Source: an uncultured Bacilli bacterium | GTDB taxonomy: Bacteria; Bacillota_I; Bacilli_A; RF39; UBA660 | Direction: 5' to 3' | Length of the DNA stretch: 7,079 nt | Assembly: GCA_934141615.1 (NCBI GenBank) | Contig: CAKPCM010000044.1 | Location: 1 to 7,079, forward strand | Shown: one piece after another, positions 1 to 6,051 of the stretch | How positions within the stretch are numbered: the stretch's first letter is position 1 | How the letters are laid out: each line of letters starts with the position of its first letter | Notes under the pieces: generated by a model | Told to the model about the DNA's origin: nothing | Databases searched by the model: none | What the model saw: the letters and a program-made list of their open reading frames with translations, nothing else | Translations under genes and position numbers: made by a program

Positions 1-143
1 GCTATAATGCAATTTTAATTGAACAGGGAAAATCTCAATCAGAAAGACTCGTATTGCTTAGAAATTTGGCAATTAAGCAGATGGATACATTAGCCAGTAT
101 TAATTTATCAGCGGTTTCGGCGCTTCCGGGAGGTGATATGTAA
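1..143 (+). CDS. 3' end of an unrecognised gene upstream of the recombinase (partial)
   Basis: An open frame enters from the left edge (first full codon at 3) and ends at TAA 141-143. The 46 visible residues start YNAILIEQGK and end SALPGGDM; they look like two amphipathic helices with no catalytic motif. I do not recognise the family. Small helical proteins are often encoded just upstream of large serine recombinases in clostridial mobile elements, so this may be an accessory gene of the same element, but that is inference from position. The stop is followed almost at once by the truncated recombinase sequence, so a deletion junction may lie close to 144-150. Confidence 0.5.
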   Translation, partial: YNAILIEQGKSQSERLVLLRNLAIKQMDTLASINLSAVSALPGGDM

Positions 144-1493
144 ATTGAAGAATTGCCTTTAATCAGATGATGGACGATATCAAATCAGGAAAAGATGAAG
201 TGTCTTATGTCCTTGTATTTAAGCTTTCCAGATTTGGAAGAAATGCGGCAGATGTCCTTGCAACATTACAAGTGATGCAGGATTTTGGTGTAAAATTGAT
301 TTGTGTAGAGGATGGAATAGATTCATCTAAAGATGCCGGGAAACTTATGATATCTGTTCTGTCAGCAGTGGCAGAGATTGAACGTGAGAACATCCGTGTT
401 CAGACAATGGAAGGCAGGATGCAGAAAGCCAGGGAAGGTAAATGGAATGGTGGTTTTGCACCATATGGATATGCTCTCACTGATGGAAAATTGGTAGTGA
501 ATGAGGAAGAGGCAGTAGCTATCAGAACGATATTTGACCAATATGTAAATACAGATCTGGGAGCGAATGGAATTGCTAAGTATTTAGAAAATCATGGAAT
601 CCATAAGATAGCCAGACAGAATGGCAAAAATCCGTTATTTGATGCTGCTCTTATCAGAAGGATTATACAGAATCCGGTTTATAGCGGTAAAATCTCCTAT
701 GGCAGAAGACGGACAGAAAAGGTTCATGGTACAAGGAACGAGTACAGACAGGTTAAGAAAGAAAAGATACATCTTTTATCTGGAATTTTAAAATGTCCTG
801 TCTGCAGTGCAGGAATGTATGGCAACAAGGCCATTAAGAAGCGCAAGAATGGAAGCAATTATAAGGACTTTTATTATTATGGGTGTAAACACCGGAATAT
901 GACCAGAGGTCATAAGTGTGATTATAAAAAACAGGTGCATGAGGAAATGCTGGATGCTTCTGTTGCAGAGGTGATCAGTAAACTGGTTAGCAATCCTAAA
1001 TTTTCGGATTTAATACGCAGCAAGATAAATATGGAAGTAGACACAAGCGCATTAGATCAGGAAATAGCAAATTACGAAAAACAATTAAGACAGCTATATC
1101 ATAATAAAGATACAATCTTGACAGATATTGATTCTCTGGATTATGAGGATAAACATTATCAACGAAGAAAAACAGATTTAGAGAACCGCTTGTACAAGAC
1201 TTATGATAAAATAGATAAAGCAGAGGAATTGCTTATATCTGCAAAAACTAAGAAACGCGCTCTGCTGGCAGACAAGATTACCGGCGACAATATCTACAAG
1301 GCACTCATTTTCTTTGATAAGCTGTATGCCCAAATGAACGAAGCTGAGAAACGAGAGTTCCTGTCACAGTTAGTGGATAATGTGCAGATTTACGAAGAAC
1401 GTAAAGAGAATGGACAATGGCTGAAATCCATAGAATTTAAGTTGCCGATTATAGAAAAAGAGTTTATACTAGGTTTGGACAACGATACACAAA

Positions 1494-1804
1494 ATGAGAC
1501 AGTTGTCTTACTTTCCAAGGGAATGGTCGACAGTAGAAAAGTGAAGGTTGACTTCTCGTTGGAGGATATGGACTTATCAGAGTTCAAGGCAAAAGCAACT
1601 TATGAGCAGATAAAGGCTTATGTACTCGAACAGACAGGACTGAAGGTTTCTTCGTTGTATATTGCACAGATTAAGAAGAAATGTGGATTGGATGTGGGAG
1701 AGAATTTTAATCTGCCTAAGTCAGAGAATGCGAGACAGCCACAATGTACACCGCAGAAGGAAGAAGCGATTATGCAGGCGTTTAAGCATTTTGGATTGAT
1801 TTGA
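1494..1804 (+). other. rlmD: 3' end of the target gene, rlmD/rumA-like (chromosomal side of an attR junction)
   Basis: The last ~100 codons of the recombinase frame (ETVVLLS, then FSLEDMDLS, KATYEQIKAYVLE, GLKVSSLYIAQIK, ARQPQC, ending FKHFGLI) match my memory of the C-terminus of clostridial RlmD, the SAM-dependent enzyme that makes m5U1939 in 23S rRNA. There the methyltransferase domain ends in HVETVxLLS and is followed by exactly this kind of extension. Integrative elements with serine recombinases are known to use rumA/rlmD as a target. The reading is that element insertion separated this tail from the rest of rlmD and put it in frame behind the recombinase. The alternative is that the tail is a standard part of this recombinase lineage, acquired long ago. 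A terminator 48 bases after the stop supports this being a natural gene end. Confidence 0.65.
1495..1510. other. Candidate attR core (dyad around central GT)
   Basis: AGACA (1497-1501), GT (1502-1503), TGTCT (1504-1508) is a perfect 5+5 dyad around a dinucleotide, with T1495/A1510 also pairing. It sits exactly where the protein changes from recombinase-like to RlmD-like (codons ETVVL). Large serine recombinases exchange strands at a central non-palindromic dinucleotide flanked by half-sites with partial dyad symmetry, so position and form both fit. The exact boundary cannot be proven without the matching attL or an empty site. Confidence 0.45.
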
Positions 1805-1851
1805 TTGTGGATAAAAGGATATCGTGTGTCTATCTTACTGATAAGAAACGT

Positions 1852-1903
1852 AAAAAGGACATTCCTGAACCGTAATTATTATGGGTCAAGGGATGTCTTT
1901 TTT
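1852..1903 (+). terminator. Rho-independent terminator after the recombinase/rlmD tail
   Basis: The left arm (1852-1870, AAAAAGGACATTCCTGAAC) pairs with the right arm (about 1884-1903, containing GGTCAAGGGATGTC) through about 17 pairs with two G·U wobbles and one internal 2x2 mismatch. The loop is about 12 bases, and six T follow directly (1898-1903). It starts 48 bases after the TGA at 1802-1804. The A run on the left arm means it could also stop transcription from the other side. Confidence 0.8.
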
Positions 1904-1936
1904 GGTTGTCTTGGAGTGTCCAAAGGACAAGGTAAT

Positions 1937-1990
1937 AATACTGAGATATTAATACTGAGATATTAATACTGATATGAATAATACTGATCT
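1937..1990. repeat. Short tandem repeat, AATACTGAGATATT unit
   Basis: Two exact 14-base copies (1937-1950, 1951-1964) are followed by a partial copy AATACTGATATG (1965-1976) and a further AATACTGATCT (1980-1990). It lies within the 5' non-coding part of the insertion sequence, just before the transposase reading frame. It could be a transposase binding array near the left end, or simple slippage; the sequence does not decide. Confidence 0.6.
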
Positions 1991-2006
1991 TATCTAATCT
2001 GATGAT

Positions 2007-3397
2007 ATGGATTTCTGTGATTCATTTTTTGAAGAACAAATACAGAGAATGCGTATGAAAAAAAACTGGAGGAAGCGGCCAGAAAGACCGCATCTGAGCA
2101 TATGGCTGCCCTGTGCAGCGACATGGATAGTATGTTGTGTGAGGATATTTCCAGAGTTGAAAAGTATATCATCCAGCGGCATGATGAACGGCAGCTTCTG
2201 ACAACAGTCGGCTCGGTCTGCTTTACGCATACCCTGTTCCGTAAATGTGAGGATGGAAGCTGTCATTACCTTTTAGACGAGTGGATGGGTCTGGATGCAC
2301 ACGAAAGACTGAGCTGCGGCGCAGAGACTACTGTGCTGGCAGAGGCAGTGAATACCAGCTATGCCCGTGCAGCCGAAGTACTGGAAAAGGACGCAGAAAT
2401 CAGTAAAACAGCGGTAATGGATAAAGTACATGGCATTCAGGAAGAATTGACCTTCCCAAGACCGGAGAAGAAAAAATGCGTGGAATACCGTTATCTGGAG
2501 GCAGATGAAGACCATATCCATAAACAGGAGAAAGAAAAAACAGAGAAAAAGGGAAGTATGATAGGAAAAATGCTGTACCTGTATGAGAGTCAGGAAGACC
2601 AGAACGACCGCAGAGAACTGAAAAACGTTTTTTGTCTTGGAGGTCTGTATAGCGGAGGAGAATCCAACAGACATTTGTTTGAATGGACGCAGGAATACAT
2701 CGATATCAACTATGAGAGCCGTTATCTGAAAGCAGTATACATCAGCGGAGATGAAGGGGCATGGATCAAAGCAGGAGCGGAATATATTGAAAAAGGAGTT
2801 CCAGTACTGGATGAGTTCCACATGATGAAATACATCAACAAGGCAGCAAACCAGATGCTGGATGATGCAGGGGAAGTAAAAGGCCGCCTGTGGAAAGCCC
2901 TGTATAAGATAAAGAAGAAAAAGTTTATAAAAATAATGAAAACCATCCGGAAATGTGCCCCAAACGAAAAGGCAGTAAATGACTGTGAAGAATACCTGCT
3001 GAACAACTGGGACAGTGCCGTCAGGAGAATGTAGGATAAAAATGTGTATGGCTACAGTGCAGAGGTACATGTGAGCCATGTGTATTCAGACCGCAGGAGT
3101 TCTCGCCCGATGGACTGGAGTGAAGACGGAGCAGATGCTATGTGCCGTCTGAGATGCTATGTGAAGGACTACGGAGAGGAAAAAATCCTGGAACTGGTAA
3201 AATACCACCGTAGCCACAAGCAGGAGGCAACCGGAACGGAAGGGATATCCGTGAGCCTTAACAGAGGTTATATGACCAGCCTGCTGCATCACCAGCGTGA
3301 CAATGACCGTGTATATATCGAAAAGATGCAGGCAACGATAGCAAGCATAGATATCCGGAAAAAGCTTGCTATCAGAGAAAGAATCAGAGGAATTTGA
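2007..3397 (+). pseudogene. ISLre2-family (UPF0236) transposase, broken by frameshift and nonsense codon
   Basis: Three segments read as one protein. Codons from ATG 2007 give MDFCDSFFEEQIQRMR; the frame moves by -1 between about 2050 and 2066 into EEAARKTASEHMAALCSDMD, then runs to TAG 3032-3034. After the TAG the same frame continues DKNVYGYSAEVHVSH to TGA 3395-3397. Family motifs are EADEDHIHKQ (about 2498-2527), GDEGAWIK (about 2747-2770) and LDEFHMMKYI (about 2807-2836), which match the acidic catalytic core of the UPF0236/ISLre2 transposases, plus the C-terminal SAExHVSHxxSDRxSSRPMxWS block (3056-3120). The TAG probably replaces a lysine AAG (relatives read KDKN here), a one-base change. 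Another in-frame TAA (1995-1997) separates ATG 2007 from a possible earlier ATG at 1974. The 8-A run at 2058-2065 could be a lost A, or a slippery site. The stop at 3032 removes the C-terminal quarter, so the enzyme is very likely dead. Confidence 0.85.
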
Positions 3398-3406
3398 CAA
3401 AGAGAA

Positions 3407-3452
3407 GCTGTAGAAGTAGACTAAGGGAAAATAGTCTGAGTAATTCTACAGC
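3407..3452. other. Long stem-loop at the 3' side of the transposase gene
   Basis: GCTGTAGAA (3407-3415) pairs perfectly with TTCTACAGC (3444-3452), and AGACTA (3418-3423) pairs with TAGTCT (3432-3437), separated by an asymmetric bulge; the loop is AGGGAAAA. No T run follows, so it is not a standard terminator. It lies between the transposase stop and the candidate right end, and is probably a structural part of the insertion sequence (3' transcript protection or blocking of read-through). Confidence 0.6.
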
Positions 3453-3515
3453 AGGGAATCTTCTGCGACTCTCCAACTGACAGTAAGTTTACTCTATCCT
3501 ATATTTACTGAGTTA

Positions 3516-3544
3516 TGGAAATTTTTATATATTCATGTTATAAT
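3516..3544 (+). promoter_or_regulatory. Promoter of the TIR membrane protein gene (extended -10)
   Basis: The -10 is a perfect TATAAT (3539-3544) preceded by TGT (3536-3538), forming an extended -10. The -35 candidate TGGAAA (3516-3521) matches four of six consensus positions at a 17-base spacing. The start codon follows 35 bases later. It lies outside the candidate insertion sequence end, so it belongs to the gene rather than to the IS. Confidence 0.65.
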
Positions 3545-3562
3545 AAATTGTCAAAACCATCC

Positions 3563-3569
3563 GAAAGGA
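3563..3569 (+). promoter_or_regulatory. Ribosome binding site that fixes the start at 3580
   Basis: GAAAGGA ends 10 bases before ATG 3580, but only 1 base before the in-frame TTG at 3571. The usable spacing therefore selects ATG 3580, making the protein 407 residues rather than 410. Confidence 0.7.
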
Positions 3570-3579
3570 TTTGAATAAT

Positions 3580-4803
3580 ATGAGAGTGTATATATTAGCT
3601 TCGCAAGATAAATACTCTTTTGCAGAAAAACTTTTGGAAGATATTCGAAATGCAAAAATTATCTCAAGACCGTTAATGAATGAAGTAATTGTAGAAATAA
3701 GTAGCGATATTAAAAAGAAAGTTGCAAATGCGGATATTATCTTAGCAATAATTGATAAAAATTTTACCGATAATGTAATGCTTAACACAGAATTTCAACT
3801 TGTTTTAATGGAAAGCAGAAAAAACAAAAATAAATTGCTGCTTCCGATTGTTTTAGATGATGCAGATATTCCGGTTGCTTTAGAAAGTATGTTGTATGTC
3901 AAGTGCAACTCCTTGTCTAAAGAAGATATAGAAAAAACAAAGTTAAAAATTAAGAGTGTACTGGAACATAGGCGATATACAGTTAAAACTCGAAATTTAA
4001 AAGAAAATCAAAGTAGAACATCTTCAATGATAATTTTAACGCTGGCTATTGAGATGTTGGCAATTTTATTTATTGTGATGTTCTTTAAAGAAGGACCCAT
4101 TGGTGCAGGATATCTTGATGATGCGAATATAATAACTATATCCATAGGGTTAATTGCAGTCGTGCTTTCTATAACTACACTTTTTATAAGTTATTTTTCA
4201 ATTATGAAAAGACGGTGGCAAGAGGATGATGAAGAGGAAATAGAATCGTATTCAAGAAGATTGAAACGAGCAATAGTGCCGGACGAAGTAATACAAGATG
4301 GGCAAAAAGGTTATAGAACAGAAGATACAAAAAAAGAAATTGATGCTTTAGGGCGAATGATGATAAACCTTGAAGATATTAAAGAATTCTATACTTGGAG
4401 TCAAAAACAAGCTAAAGCGTCATTTATTTTAGCTGTAGCAATGTGTATTTTTGGATTTATTTTAATGATTGGGGCTGTTATGTTGCCCGTTGTGTTTAGG
4501 TTGAGCTTTGAAATGTCAATTATTCCAGCTATTGGAGGCGTTATAACGGAGTTGATTGCGGGAACAGCATTAGTTGTATATCGAAATTCATTGTCGCAGC
4601 TTAATCATTATCATAAAGCTTTGCATGAAGATGAACGTTTCTTGTCAGGCGTCAATTTACTTGGTAAATTTAGTACTGTAGAAGCTCAAGACGATATGTT
4701 ACGAGAAATTATAAGAAGTGAAATACAAATGAATTTAGCTGGATTGCAAGAAAATGAAAACATGCGGTCATACAAATCAAGCATAAAAGAAGATTCGAAA
4801 TAA
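3580..4803 (+). CDS. TIR-like domain protein with four membrane helices and a TRADD-N-associated-type membrane module
   Basis: Residues 1-130 look like a TIR fold: opening strand RVYILASQDK with a following AEKLLEDI helix, ADIILAIIDKNFTD (51-64), a conserved-position glutamate in LNTEF (E71, candidate NADase catalytic residue), and LLLPIVLDDADIP (86-98). Two hydrophobic helices follow (about 149-169 and 184-206), then a charged, acidic cytoplasmic stretch (EDDEEEIE, 215-222). Next is NLEDIKEFYTWSQKQAKASF (263-282), which leads into a second helix pair (about 280-304 and 312-334). It continues VYRNSLSQLNHYHKALHEDERFLSGVNLL and ends in a helical tail. This second half fits the Pfam-type two-helix domain found next to TRADD-N in bacterial NTP-dependent conflict systems. 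Inferred role: membrane-bound sensor or effector in immunity or regulated cell death; the trigger is unknown. The gene has its own promoter and terminator. It is distinctly AT-rich compared with the insertion sequence upstream, consistent with transfer. The TIR call is moderately sure, the membrane topology strong, the activity unproven. Confidence 0.75.
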   Translation: MRVYILASQDKYSFAEKLLEDIRNAKIISRPLMNEVIVEISSDIKKKVANADIILAIIDKNFTDNVMLNTEFQLVLMESRKNKNKLLLPIVLDDADIPVALESMLYVKCNSLSKEDIEKTKLKIKSVLEHRRYTVKTRNLKENQSRTSSMIILTLAIEMLAILFIVMFFKEGPIGAGYLDDANIITISIGLIAVVLSITTLFISYFSIMKRRWQEDDEEEIESYSRRLKRAIVPDEVIQDGQKGYRTEDTKKEIDALGRMMINLEDIKEFYTWSQKQAKASFILAVAMCIFGFILMIGAVMLPVVFRLSFEMSIIPAIGGVITELIAGTALVVYRNSLSQLNHYHKALHEDERFLSGVNLLGKFSTVEAQDDMLREIIRSEIQMNLAGLQENENMRSYKSSIKEDSK

Positions 4804-4812
4804 TACTTACAT

Positions 4813-4851
4813 AGCCGGGGGGTACATCAACGAAAATCCTTCGGCTTTTTT
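4813..4851 (+). terminator. Rho-independent terminator of the TIR membrane protein gene
   Basis: AGCCGGGGGGT (4813-4823) pairs with ATCCTTCGGCT (4836-4846) over 11 positions using three G·U pairs. The loop is 12 bases and the T run is 4846-4851. It begins 9 bases after the TAA, so the gene is probably transcribed on its own. Confidence 0.75.
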
Positions 4852-5042
4852 GAAATAATTGTATGACTAGAAAAGTATAGTGGCTCAGTTGCTTTGTGGT
4901 ATCTTTGAATATAAAGAAAAGGGCGGTGGACTGGATAGCGTCAAGATTTTTTCGCAAAATCAATTTTTGTCGTCAGATAGCCGGCTATGCTATCAGCTTC
5001 GTTCTGGATATCCAGTTCAGCTAGATGATTAATGTTCATGTA

Positions 5043-5120
5043 GGCACCCCATTGGGTGTCTGCTGAATATTCTCGTGCGGTAACACCGCAAATCCGGCAG
5101 ACAGGAAACCGTCTGTCCGG
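5043..5120 (+). promoter_or_regulatory. Three tandem G+C-rich hairpins upstream of the GIY-YIG gene (candidate structured leader)
   Basis: Hairpin 1: GGCACCC (5043-5049) with GGGTGTC (5054-5060), 4-base loop, one G·U. Hairpin 2: TGCGGT (5076-5081) with ACCGCA (5085-5090), perfect, 3-base loop. Hairpin 3: CCGGCAGAC (5094-5102) with GTCTG-T-CCGG (5111-5120), one bulged T. They end 40 bases before the start codon and none is followed by a T run. The stems are far richer in G+C than their surroundings, which suggests selection for structure. Possibilities are a cis-regulatory RNA, a small RNA, or a mobile-element origin or attachment region. I recognise no known riboswitch class. Confidence 0.5.
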
Positions 5121-5148
5121 ACATGCGAAAACGAAGATTACTATATAT

Positions 5149-5155
5149 GGGAGAG
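5149..5155 (+). promoter_or_regulatory. Ribosome binding site of the GIY-YIG gene
   Basis: GGGAGAG lies 5 bases before ATG 5161 and supports that start. A TATATAT stretch at 5142-5148 just upstream is AT-rich but too close to the start to be a confident -10. Confidence 0.6.
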
Positions 5156-5160
5156 TTTAG

Positions 5161-5865
5161 ATGGATAAAATTGTAAAATGGGGATTTGGAATGGCGCCTC
5201 TAAAATCATCAATAGCGGAACAGAATAAGAAGGCGATTATTATTGTTAAAGACTTTATAATTGGGACGGGAAGTATTAATTTAAGAATACTACCTGATGA
5301 AATTAGTTGGGTAAAAGGGATGTTTAATAGAATTATTAAACAGGATCAATGGGATTGGTTTACTGTCAATATGTATTTTGATTATCCTCTGTATCAAGAT
5401 ATTAAAGCTATAGTGAATTCATTAAAGATATTGCGTAATGCCATTTTGAAGAAAGATGACTTGCTAGGGAGGGAAAGTCTTGAGCAGTTAAAACAAAGCC
5501 ATTTTATTATGTACTGTGACAATTATTTAAATTATAAATATAGTGATGAGAAAGATAAAAATTATCTTTATATTTTATCTAGACGAGAAGAACCAGATAT
5601 CTTAAAAATAGGAATGACTACTCGTAATGTACAAAAAAGGGTTAATGAGATTAACTCGGCAACAGGGGTTCTATATCCTTTATCTGCAAGGAGAGTATTT
5701 AAAGTGAAAAATTGTCAGATGGTTGAAAAGGAGGTACATGATTTATTAGCTCAATATCGGATAAGAGCAGACCGTGAGTTCTTTAAGATAGAGTATAGCA
5801 AAGCATGTTCTTTAATTGAAGATTACTTAAAAAATACAAGTCAATTTTATTATGATGCAAATTAA
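5161..5865 (+). CDS. GIY-YIG-superfamily protein, T5orf172/MUG113 type
   Basis: 234 residues. The C-terminal half (about 134-222) carries the fold signature: YLYILSRR (135-142, the GIY position), DILKIGMTTR (146-155, the YIG position), the arginine of QKRVNEINSA (R160), the glutamates of MVEKEVHDLL (187-196) and REFFKI (205-210). Many T5orf172-domain proteins share this A(S)xxxE-xxH...EFF ending; they are thought to bind or nick DNA and occur in phages, restriction-like systems and conflict islands. The N-terminal 130 residues are mostly helical with aromatic patches (QWDWFTVNMYFDYPLY, 63-78) and match nothing I recognise; they may bind the substrate or a partner. The start has a well-placed ribosome binding site. 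The gene is AT-rich like the TIR gene upstream, but lies beyond that gene's terminator, so it is probably a separate unit. Nuclease activity is inferred from the fold only; a purely DNA-binding role is the alternative. Confidence 0.8.
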   Translation: MDKIVKWGFGMAPLKSSIAEQNKKAIIIVKDFIIGTGSINLRILPDEISWVKGMFNRIIKQDQWDWFTVNMYFDYPLYQDIKAIVNSLKILRNAILKKDDLLGRESLEQLKQSHFIMYCDNYLNYKYSDEKDKNYLYILSRREEPDILKIGMTTRNVQKRVNEINSATGVLYPLSARRVFKVKNCQMVEKEVHDLLAQYRIRADREFFKIEYSKACSLIEDYLKNTSQFYYDAN

Positions 5866-5935
5866 TTTCTTAATGAATCTGAGTCTCTTTTTCCGTGCGA
5901 TGTGTGTTAGTACTAAAGTCTCACAAAGGAAGGGG

Positions 5936-6022
5936 ATGGCTCACAAAGCTCTAGACAGGCTTTCTGCACACGACGCAGATGGTGAAGGATATTCGCTATG
6001 GAATGTTCACGGTTTGAAGTAG
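5936..6022 (+). CDS. Possible 28-residue small ORF
   Basis: ATG 5936 runs to TAG 6020-6022, encoding a peptide that begins MAHKALDRLSAHDADGEGYS and ends NVHGLK. AAAGGAAGGGG (5925-5935) directly precedes it, with AAGGA 5 bases from the ATG, a strong ribosome binding site. The peptide is soluble and charged, with no signal or membrane segment, and I recognise no family. It could be a real small protein, the start of a truncated gene, or chance. It converges with the broken XRE gene on the other strand, 29 bases away. Confidence 0.35.
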   Translation: MAHKALDRLSAHDADGEGYSLWNVHGLK

Positions 6023-6051
6023 AGTAATTGAATTGAGTGGATCATTGAATT

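Larger units (their letters stand above)
167..1804 (+). pseudogene. N-terminally truncated large serine recombinase fused in frame to an RlmD-like C-terminal tail
   Basis: Intact members cut and rejoin att sites to integrate or excise a mobile element. The 545-codon frame begins inside the resolvase domain: residues 1-90 keep the SRFGRN arginine motif (21-26) and the ERENIR helix, but the N-terminal strand and nucleophilic serine (usual YARVS region) are absent. In-frame codons upstream (R-I-A-F-N-Q) still fit the family before TGA 146-148, so the 5' part was lost rather than replaced by a start, and no ribosome binding site precedes ATG 167. The recombinase DNA-binding domain (about 95-195) follows. 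Then comes a zinc ribbon with ligands C210, C213, C240 and C251, a coiled coil (about 290-365) and the usual INIYEER-like C-terminal domain (here NVQIYEER, 405-412). Between residues 186 and 203 about 40 residues usual in relatives seem to be missing. From about residue 444 (ETVVLLS) to the end the protein resembles the C-terminus of RlmD, not a recombinase. Probably inactive. Confidence 0.85.
1907..3482 (+). mobile_element. ISLre2-family (UPF0236) insertion sequence, degenerate
   Basis: The core is a damaged UPF0236-type transposase. Candidate ends are TGTC plus TTGGAGTGTC (1907-1920) on the left and GACTCTCCAACTGACA (3467-3482) on the right. Reverse-complemented, the right end reads TGTC-AG-TTGGAGAGTC, which matches the left end in 13 of 14 positions apart from a 2-base gap. 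I see no convincing target duplication, so the limits are tentative. The element is visibly richer in G+C than the genes to its right, and it lies directly behind the terminator of the recombinase/rlmD unit, so insertion there would have cost the host little. Confidence 0.6.
4860..5160. other. Gene-free stretch rich in palindromes (possible decayed ORF)
   Basis: There is no supported gene here. A stop-free + strand frame (about 4881-5024, reading through VDWIASRFFRKINFC and IAGYAISFVLDIQFS) has no convincing start, no ribosome binding site and no motif; it may be a remnant of a coding region. Small palindromes are GATTTT/AAAATC (4945-4961), ATAGCCGGCTAT (4977-4988) and CTGGATATCCAG (5004-5015), before the three tandem hairpins listed separately. 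A decayed mobile-element origin or a structured leader are the readings I would test first. Confidence 0.45.

Noticed and set aside
1831..1843. CTTACTG near 1834 matches the reverse of the sequence next to the right IS end (3478-3488)
   Set aside because: It is only 7 bases and lies before the terminator of the upstream gene; the TTGGAG repeat at 1911 fits the ends better.
2273..3079. 268-codon open frame on the minus strand across the transposase
   Set aside because: It is the mirror of the transposase coding strand, rich in Phe, Cys and His with no motif. The plus strand carries clear transposase motifs.
3571..3573. TTG at 3571 as start of the TIR gene
   Set aside because: It is one base from the ribosome binding site, which is too close; ATG 3580 has workable spacing.
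4709..4963. 84-codon minus-strand frame overlapping the end of the TIR gene
   Set aside because: It runs through the terminator hairpin and the 3' end of a well-supported gene, with no ribosome binding site and no recognisable domain.
4945..5120. Retron or group II intron RNA
   Set aside because: There is no reverse transcriptase in the window and no intron domain V-like motif; the hairpins alone do not support either.
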